Assembly (NCBI GenBank): GCA_034670405.1
Contig: JAXDDX010000034.1
Span: forward strand, 1,723,501-1,787,500
Direction of reading: 5' to 3'
From: Hoplostethus atlanticus
Taxonomy: Eukaryota > Chordata > Actinopteri > Trachichthyiformes > Trachichthyidae
DNA length: 64,000 nt
Positions within the stretch are counted from its first letter, which is position 1. The number at the start of each line of letters is the position of its first letter. The notes beneath the pieces were generated by a model. It was not told where the DNA came from. It saw only the letters and a program-made list of their open reading frames with translations, and ran no database searches. Positions 56,256 through 64,000 of the stretch are shown piece after piece. The position numbers and the translations under genes were made by a program.

Positions 56256-59200
56256 ATGGGACCTGGAGTGTGGAGCCTGTTTATCCTGTTTGGTCTGTCC
56301 CTCTGGAGCAGCAGCGAGGGCCTCAGGAAGAACCCCATCCTTTCCCGGATACGAAGGGCTCCAGAGGACAGTGGAGATCCTAAGAAGTGTTCCTACACCT
56401 TCCTGGTCCCTGAGCAGAAGATCACAGGCCCCATCTGCGCCGCCCGCGGTTACTCGACCGACAAGGACAGGGTGACGCGCCTGGATGTGGCCGCGGTGCG
56501 CGACCTGCTGTCCAAACAGCGTCGGGAGATGGAGACGCTGAAGCTGGTGGTGGACGTGGACGGCAACATGGTGAACGAGATGAAGCTGCTGAGGAAAGAG
56601 AGCAGGAACATGAACTCCAGGGTGACCCAGCTCTACATGCAGCTGCTGCACGAGATCATCAGGAAGAGGGACAACTCCCTGGAACTGGCGCAGCTGGAGA
56701 CGCGCATCCTCAACGCCACCGCCGAGTCACTGCGCCTGGGCTCCCGGTACCGGGAGCTGGAAGCCCGATACGCGGCCCTGTCCGCGATGGTGAACAACCA
56801 GTCGGTGCTGATCGGAGCCCTGGAGGAGCGTTGCCTGCAGGTGTACGGGCGCAGGCATGAGCAGCCGCCCATGGGACCCCCACTGGTGCAGGTGGTACCT
56901 GAGAACATTCCCGTCAACGTGCCGCGCTTCACCAATGAGATCCAGAGGGACAACACTCGAGCATTTCCCCGGGAGAGGGGCTCTCGTTCCGGGCCATCTC
57001 CCACAGGCAGCACCCTAGAGGTCCAGAAACCTCCTCTGGGAAACTTCAGTGCTGAAGGTGAGTGACTGCATGAGGGAATGAGCTGAATGTGTAGATTGTC
57101 ATTCATTCATTCATTCATCAGTTTATAATCCAAGACAGATGTGGTAAAATGGAAAGCAGTCATGACCAAACAATCCCTGAGCGGCTGCAGGTGAGACTAT
57201 GGCCTCATTTTCAAAGGTTAAAGATTTGCATGTTCAGCTGGAACTCGGCTCCCTGTTCACCCAAGAGAACACAGACCGCAATGGAAATAAAAATGCCGTA
57301 ATGTCTGAAATCAGGTGGGAGACTTAAAGCAAAGAAAGGAGACTAAGTATCTAACCAGTGCAAATTTACTCATCAGCTGAAATTCCTGACACATTTAGAT
57401 TGTCCCGGCCCAAGAATAATAAAGTGTGTAGGATTTCAGTGCAGCTGTGTATGAAAATGAAATCCTTTCCAAGACTGTTCCATTGCATGAGGGACATAGA
57501 CAAAACCCAGGCTGGCATCGTATGTTCCTACAAACCACAAAGTAGAGGCACTTCTGGTTTACTTCATAACCTCAGGGTGGGTGGACTGCCTCTTCGCTGT
57601 TAGATGGGTGGGGATTATTCCCCCGCTAAATAAACTCACTGCTACACATCTGCTTGTAATTCAAAATCTTAATAAGGATTTTTTTTTTTTTTAAAAAGGG
57701 CAGACATTAATCATAAACAATGGGTTAATAATTTGGAGAATATAAAAAAAATACAAATCGTTCCTTAATGAATCAACTTTGGCCAAACCTCATCCCTCCG
57801 GCAAACAAAACATGAAAAAAGTATCTGCACTGCCCGTCTGCCCGTCTGCCTGTCTGCCTGTCTCATTTACTGCCTCTCCCTGTCTGTCTTACTGCCCGTC
57901 TCCCTCCCCGGTGACCTCCCCTCAGGCCCGTACCGAGACTGCCTCCAGGCGCAGGATGCCGGCCACGGCACCAGCGGCATGTACCTGATCAGGCCGGACG
58001 AGGCGGAGAGGCCCATGCAGGTGTGGTGCGAACAGGGCATTGACGGCGGGGGCTGGACCGTCATCCAGACCAGGAGGGACGGATCGGTTAACTTCTTCAG
58101 GAACTGGGATAGCTACAAGGTGATGACAAGTCCACTTCCACCGCTCGCTCTCTCTCTCTCTCGCGCCCCGCTCTCATTTCTCTCCCTCCTTTTTAGAGTG
58201 TACGATTCATCCAGAGGCAACAGAGGTGCCGTTATATGACCTATCCAGAGGAACCATCTGGGGTCCTGGGGAATATTTCCTAGTGTTCCTTGTGTTTTTA
58301 CTGTAAAATATAACGCCTTGTCAGCAGCATTATTCATCCGAGGCCATTCGGTTTGAGATTCCCATTATGAAACGTGAGACGGCCCAGTAGGAAGGTATGT
58401 TCCACAGCTCAATCTGCAGGCCTTTCTCTACCAAAACCGCTACTACGACGCTGCCTTCCTGGATGGATGGCTGGGTAGCTGACTGGTCGGCTTACTTCGG
58501 CATACCATATAGGCCCACTCATCAAAGGTCTTTTTTTTTTCTGTGAGGACGAGATGGAGTATATCAGCGCTGGCAGCCTTGGTTGATTCAGTGTTCCATT
58601 CAGCCTGGCCAGGCTTGTGCATGTTTAACTGGAAGCTAAATTACTCTCTTCAACATTGATTTGCCTCTCTGCTCGCCCACAAAGCCACCACATGTACACA
58701 CACACACACACACACACAGCACCGGAGAGGAGGCCCCATGACTGAAACCCTACATCGTTCATCATCTGCTGGCTCAACCAGTTAATCCACAATCACAAAC
58801 CGCAACCTTCCCTACGAAGTGGAGTGTTCTGGAGGCACATGGCCAGACGTAGATTGGTTCGTTGTTATTCAACACAAGCACCCAACGCCAGTATCGCTAT
58901 TAGTCATGAGCCGAGTAGATCTGTGGGGGTTTTGAGAGATGAACCGGCGGTGCCCATTCTTGAAGACTGATTCTTCTTTTCCAGCATGAAATCTCCGCAG
59001 TGTCTTAAGAATTTCAAAAGACAGAGCCTCGTTTTGCTTGCTTGCCACAGCGCTTGTATCTCTGTTTAAACATCAGCTTTGTAATTTGTCCTAACTACCG
59101 TGGCCAGAAGTCATCAAAAAGAAAACGATAATTTGTACCGGTTTCAATCCCCCCGTGGCCCCTTCCCAGAGGAGGCTTTATGTTTCTAAACAATTCTCGT

Positions 59201-59860
59201 GTTTCCAAACTCTCGCAGCGCACCGCGTAACAAACAACTGGCATTGTTTTCTGTAATCTTCCTGTAACCTTCCTTGTAATCTTCCCTGTGACTCAGAGCG
59301 GCTTTGGCAACATAGACGGGGAATACTGGCTCGGTCTGAAGGGCATCTACAACCTGGGCAGGCAGGGCGACTACAAGCTGCTGGTGGAGCTGGAGGACTG
59401 GATGGGGAAGAAGGTGTATGCTCAGTACAGCAGCTTCCACCTGGAGCCGGAGAGCGAGGGCTACCGTCTGAGGCTGGGCACCTACCAGGGCAACGCCGGG
59501 GACTCCTTCAGCAGCCACAACGGCAAACAGTTCACGACCCTGGATCGCGACAAGGATGCCTACTCAGGTAGATGAACCCGAAATCGATTCTCTCTGTTTT
59601 CAATATTTCATATTGAGTTGTTGAGGCGTTGAGGAGTTGACCCGCTTCCTCTTCCTCCATCCCCCAACCCAGGTAACTGCGCCCACTTCCATAAAGGAGG
59701 CTGGTGGTACAACGCCTGCGGCCAAGCCAATCTCAACGGTGTCTGGTACACCGGAGGGGTCTACCGCAGCAAGTTCCAGGATGGGATCTTCTGGGCCGAC
59801 TACGGCGGAGGCTTCTACTCCATGAAGACCGTTCGCATGATGATCAGGCCCATAGACTGA
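56256..59860 (+). CDS. angptl1: angiopoietin-like 1
   Basis: This is a secreted glycoprotein of the angiopoietin-like family; human ANGPTL1 acts on endothelial cells. The coding exons are 56256-57057, 57926-58119, 59297-59567 and 59673-59860, all in phase, giving 484 aa (human 491). The signal peptide is MGPGVWSLFILFGLSLWSS. A family-specific block KKCSYTFLVPEQKITGPIC follows, then a coiled coil (about residues 75-185) with the invariant LLRKESRNMNSRVTQLYMQL. The linker PPLVQVVPENIP and the NEIQRD motif identify ANGPTL1 rather than ANGPTL2. The fibrinogen-like domain covers 268-484 (GGGWTVIQTRRDGSVNFFRN, GNIDGEYWLGL, CAHFHKGGWWYNAC, ending MMIRPID). An acceptor at 56217-56218 just upstream (pyrimidine tract then TTATAG) implies a 5' UTR exon. 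No frame breaks are present. Whether it is copy a or b cannot be told. Confidence 0.95.
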
Positions 59861-62143
59861 GGAGAGACTGTAAGCCCGGGGCGGTGCAGAGGGGTGGAGC
59901 AGAAGGTGTACTCAGACCTCGTTCTAAATTGTGATCGTATATGTCAATAGTAATTGGTTGAATAGGTGGATGTTGGCCTGTTGGACATCCTGCAATGAAG
60001 ACTACCAACCCTCCGTCGTGACTGGAACTGCCTCCAGTAACAGACATGGACTCCGTATGGACATTGTGTCCCGTATATCATAGTAGATGAAGAGTTAGAT
60101 GAAGAGACTGTTTAAAAGCCATATAAGCTCCTGAAGCCACCGTATGATGGTTGAATGGGGGAATTAAGAAGAACTGCGCTTGTGCAGTTTAGCAAAATGT
60201 TTCCAAAATGTATTTCACAGCAAAAAATAACATAAGCTATCCGTCTGATTAAGAAACACCTCCGTGTAGAGGATGGTGCCACCTCCCGAAAGAGTCTCAA
60301 CCGGTATCGATTTCATTCACAAGCTTCAGTGTCACAGGGTCTAAATGCGGGTCTTTCTACCTCGCCAAGAAAAACATCTGGGGGAAACACTCATACATGC
60401 TTGTTTAAGCCGTGCTATGGTTGCTGGGAGCTGGAAAAGAGATTTTGCTGGTATATGACTCTATATCTGTTACCGCTCACTAATAAGGCGTACCATTATC
60501 AGGCCAACCGCTTCATGAGTTGGAGAAATGAAGGTGACCCACATATGTTTCACAAAAAAGAGTACTTATTTTATGTCTTCTCCCCTACATTTACGATTTA
60601 TTTTACTGTACTTTGTCCTAATGCAGATGACCTAGAAACGTTGGATAACTTATGTGTACAATTACCTATCATAACAGTGAAACGGACCAGGCGTCCCGAG
60701 GAAGCAGTAAATGATCCTATGGAAAAGAGAGAGAGCGCTCATTTTCTCCACTGTATTTATGACAATCATTCTCAAAAGTGTGCTCGCACGGCTGACGAGG
60801 TATGGAAATATGTGCTGTTATGTGTTTTTCTCTTTTTTGCTGTTGATTAAATTTCAATATGAGCCCGGGAAAAACAAGCATTGTTGAGGGGGTGGGTGGT
60901 TGGGGGAAAAAAAAAAGATGGAATTACGTTTTGTTTTGAGTGGTTTTGGAGCGCAAAAAAAAAAAATGCCGACCAAGCGGGTTGAGAGTTATAGACGCCG
61001 GGGCAGACAACGAGAAACACATTGCTAAAAGCCAGACAGGATGGAGAGAAAGAGAGGGAGAGAGGGAGAGAGACAGAGAGGGGGGAAAGGAAAAGAGAGG
61101 AGAGGGGAGGAGGGGGCGAACTGGGATGGAACCTGTCCAGATTTCCAAGTTGTTTTTTTTCCTCCCTCTTCCTTTTAAATACAGAGAAATTTACATTCTT
61201 TCCACACAAAAGTGCTTGAACTGTATGTTTTTAAAAAAATATCTTTTCACTGAAAAAGTCACGGCTCCCTGCAGCCTGTAATCACCGGTAGGGAAGGAAG
61301 GCTCCATCCCCGAGGAGAGGGGGGAGGAACCGAGGGGGCCTAATCAACTGGTGGGGCCCTGAGCAGCACCACTGCATCCACAGCACAGATGAAAGTCAAA
61401 CGTCCTTCGGCCCCCACACAGCTGAAAATAGAATCTCATATTGCATATCTCATATTTTTTTTTACTATTTCACCAACTTTTACACAGCAAAAAAACAACA
61501 ACAACACAACAACACTGGTCAAACCCAGTTGGGACACTTTGAACATTTACAGAGGGAACATGTTTATGGACACAAACAGCGCCTAATAAAAAACGCATTG
61601 TGATGTTAAAATTAAAACAGCTATAAAGGCTGAAGCGGGTGACTCAGAAAACTTGCCATCAGGGGGTTGCGAAACAGTATTACACAACTGAGCAGTCAAT
61701 AACAGGAGGAATTTAGGGTCAGTGAAGGGGACAAAAAAAAAAAAGTTTCAAAAGAATTCATCTGCCATGGTGATTTATGTAACCCAAGACACAATTAGTG
61801 CATCAGTTGTTCATTTTCGGTCATTCTTGAGGTTAGGTGCACGGCACGTTCAAGCGTTTCATCCGTGTGAGTCGTGCAGATCTATTGAAGAACTTTCCCA
61901 CAGCCCATTCAAACAGTTAATGCGAGTCTTCACGAAAGCGTGGGTGAAATATTTTCCACTGAAGTTCTGAGGCTCGTTCTCAATAGTATCGCGCTAATAT
62001 TTGCATTGGATGTTAACAGAGTCTCTCCCAAGCGACGGAGAGGGATGAGACCACCACAGAGACATCTCGCTACAAGGGGTAGTACTTTTCTGTGGATGAG
62101 TGGACAAGGGCGAGTCACGTGACTCACAACCTGAGCCATAGGA
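59861..62143 (+). other. angptl1 3' flank, no further gene seen
   Basis: The first part is probably 3' UTR. A 173-codon open frame at 60329-60850 lacks an ATG at its start and resembles nothing I know. A-, T- and GA-rich tracts occur at about 60907-61120. AATAAA occurs near 61584. Confidence 0.45.
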
Positions 62144-62158
62144 CTGTCTCTCTCTGTT

Positions 62159-62205
<47 letters not shown>

Positions 62206-62249
62206 GTCTCTCTTCTCTCTCTCTATCGTCTGTCTCTCTCTGTCTCTCT

Positions 62250-62281
<32 letters not shown>

Positions 62282-62575
62282 GTCTCTCTCTGTCTCTCTT
62301 CTCTCTCTCTCCTCTGTCTCTCTTCTCTCACTCTCCTCTGTCTCTCTTCTCTCACTCACCTCTGTCTCTCTTCTCTCTCTTTCTCCTCTGTCTCTCTCCT
62401 CTGTCTGTCTCTGTCTCTCTTCTCTCTCCTCTGTCTCTCTGTCTCTTCTCTCTCTCTCTTCTCTCTCCTCTGTCTCTCTGTCTCTCTCTCTCTTCTCTCT
62501 CCTCTGTCTCTCTCTGTCTCTCTTCTCTCACCCTCTCCTCTGTCTCTCTCTCTCTGTCTGTCTCTCCTCTCATTC
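62144..62575. repeat. 430-bp CT-rich pure pyrimidine tract
   Basis: The + strand is almost entirely C and T, built from CTCT, CTGT and TTCTCT units with regular G interruptions as 'CTCTGTCTCT'. It keeps long frames open on both strands (Ser/Leu-rich and Arg/Glu-rich) that are not genes. Confidence 0.9.
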
Positions 62576-62799
62576 ATTCCGCCATCCAATCATTTACAAA
62601 AATAATCTTTAAATTGTCACACCAGCGCCATAAAATTGCGGTTTTGCAGCTTATACTATTTATTAATAGTATATAGTCTCTGTGACACAAGGCACTTTTA
62701 AAAGAGCAGTTAACCTACATTATCCATTTTATTAGGGCGTACACATTTCATCTGTGTATGCCCTAATAGGCAGACACAGTCCCACCCAAGGGTCATTTT

Positions 62800-63300
62800 T
62801 TTTTAGCCTTTATTTATCCAGAGAGAGTCTACTGAGCGTGCTTGTTCTCATTCAGCAACACCCTGCTTCAATTCATCGGTGCAACCCTAGTCTTCTGTCA
62901 TTGGCCACTGAGCAGCTGAGCCGTTGAGAGTCTTGCTCAAGGGCACCTCGATACTAGTCATTCCAATCCAATCCAATCCAACTTTATTTATAAAGCACAT
63001 TTAAAACAACACAGTTGACCAAAGTGCTGTACAATCAATCAATCGTAAAAACGTAAAAACACAATAAAACACAAGGACCAGTTTAAGAGACAGAATGACA
63101 GTAATATAAAAGCAACAAGACCAAACAAAAAGAAAAATGCAACTCTCATACTGAGTTAAAAGCCAAGGAGTACTTTGTCATTGAGGGCGTTACTCATTCA
63201 CGTTCCACATTTCCCCCCCGGACAGTGTGGGTATTTGAACCAGCGCCCCTCTGGTCACAAGAGGGGGGGCTTCTCTCACCTCCAGCCTCCAGCTGCCCCA
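62800..63300. mobile_element. older interspersed repeat split by a younger insertion
   Basis: The outer parts (about 62800-62962 and 63183-63300) read as one common fish interspersed repeat. The left part has GTCTTGCTCAAGGGCACCTC and the right part GCGTTACTCATTCAC followed by TTTGAACCAGCGCCCCTCTG. They are interrupted by the element at 62963-63176. The family name is not certain to me. Confidence 0.55.
62963..63176 (-). mobile_element. 5'-truncated L2-type LINE 3' end
   Basis: Read on the - strand the segment contains GTACAGCACTTTGGTCAACT, then TAAATGTGCTTTATAAATAA, and ends in GGATT repeats, the typical 3' tail of L2-like fish LINEs. A 6-base GTCATT lies on both sides (62957-62962 and 63177-63182) and is a likely target-site duplication. 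Confidence 0.6.
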
Positions 63301-64000
63301 GCTCCTGCCCCCGGCGACGTGGGATCCTGGGTCATGTGTACCACAGAGGCTGTAACTCAAGTGTTCCAGTAAATCTGCCCAGCGCACACTAAAGCCTCAC
63401 ACTTTACATACCCTCGTGGAGGTATGGAAATGCAGCGTTGCCCCACAGCCAGCGCAGTCAGAGGTTGGAACAGAGAAGGTGACATCCTTGGCTCTTGTAG
63501 AGAGACCACACTCAGGCCTCACCGCCTCGGCTATACCCGGCCAGCAAACTGGGGATGGCCGAACCCTGCTGCGGTGTGGTCCTTGGGGGGACTGTTGGAG
63601 GCTTCGGAGGTGAAAGCCCTCTTTGTCACAGAGTGAACCTTCAGTGTCTTCAGTGAATTTCACCACCAAAATGGCACCAAGCTCGGAAGATTTTTTTTTG
63701 GGAAGACGCCGGTTCCACGGCTCACTGGTGTTTGCTAAAAGGCATCTGCTGTCGGGAACGTCCGTGAGGGCATAGGCGCCGATTTATGTTTTTGCCAGTG
63801 GGTGCTCAAATTAAGTGAATACCACCAAGGTGAAGATTGTCACAAAATCACTTTTATTGCGCTTGCTTTAGTAATTACCGTGGTGCAGGCTACCTGTCAT
63901 CTGTCGGACGTAGACACACACCGAAACGAAATGCGACACTGCTCTGCTACAAATGCATCACTGGTGGTGGATGCCTCACTTTGACTCTCTTTACACTCGG
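63301..64000. other. right end, no gene seen
   Basis: No exon or repeat that I can name is present. Several 60-90-codon frames exist on both strands, none with recognisable protein sequence. Confidence 0.5.

Noticed and set aside
60329..60850. 173-codon open frame downstream of angptl1
   Set aside because: It does not begin with ATG, shows no domain or splice context, and a frame of this size is expected occasionally in AT-rich 3' flank. A search for homologues in other fishes would decide.
62092..62676. 194-codon Ser/Leu-rich frame and opposite Arg/Glu-rich frames
   Set aside because: They are produced by the CT-rich tract, which contains no stop codons in several frames.

Overview
The window is nuclear DNA of a ray-finned fish, most likely a percomorph teleost. 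Its genes have short coding exons with GT-AG introns. Intergenic and intronic DNA is rich in CA/GT and GA/CT microsatellites, and the remnants look like fish L2 and hAT elements. Every recognisable protein is a vertebrate one. I cannot name the species. There is no prokaryotic gene, CRISPR array, rRNA or tRNA that I can support.

Layout from left to right. Positions 1-5,000 are gene-free and hold a 29-bp perfect palindrome and a large inverted repeat flanked by microsatellites. A fizzy-related gene (fzr1-type APC/C coactivator, + strand, 13 coding exons) covers 5,634-9,909. It meets importin-13 (ipo13, - strand, 21 coding exons, 10,946-18,898) tail to tail, and a 15-bp palindromic poly(A) signal lies between them. 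Head to head with ipo13 is a five-exon gene for a small mucin-like type I membrane protein that I do not recognise (+, 19,729-23,304). Next is mgst3 (-, 25,352-26,397, five exons), then about 4.6 kb of non-coding DNA with hAT-like scraps, then lrrc52 (+, 31,055-36,222, two exons, a BK-channel gamma-subunit family member). In human, mgst3 and lrrc52 are also neighbours. A 7-kb gene desert follows. The next gene is zyg11 (-, 43,505-51,064, 14 coding exons, substrate receptor of a CUL2 ubiquitin ligase), then a 5-kb desert with a TATC/TCTG tract, then angptl1 (+, 56,256-59,860, four coding exons). The right end carries a 430-bp pure pyrimidine tract and a nested retroelement insertion.

The genes do not form a pathway. 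The arrangement is ordinary vertebrate synteny. I rebuilt exon boundaries by hand from splice sites, reading-frame phase and remembered human homologues. ipo13, mgst3, the mucin-like gene and angptl1 are fully in phase. fzr1, lrrc52 and zyg11 (twice) each need removal of exactly one base to restore frame. The uniform +1 sign points to residual assembly insertions rather than three pseudogenes. I found no clearly new biological system. The best leads are the shared bidirectional poly(A) palindrome, the zyg11 start codon that ends flush on a splice donor, dinucleotide tracts touching splice sites, the unidentified mucin-like membrane protein, and the composite inverted repeat near 3-4.4 kb.
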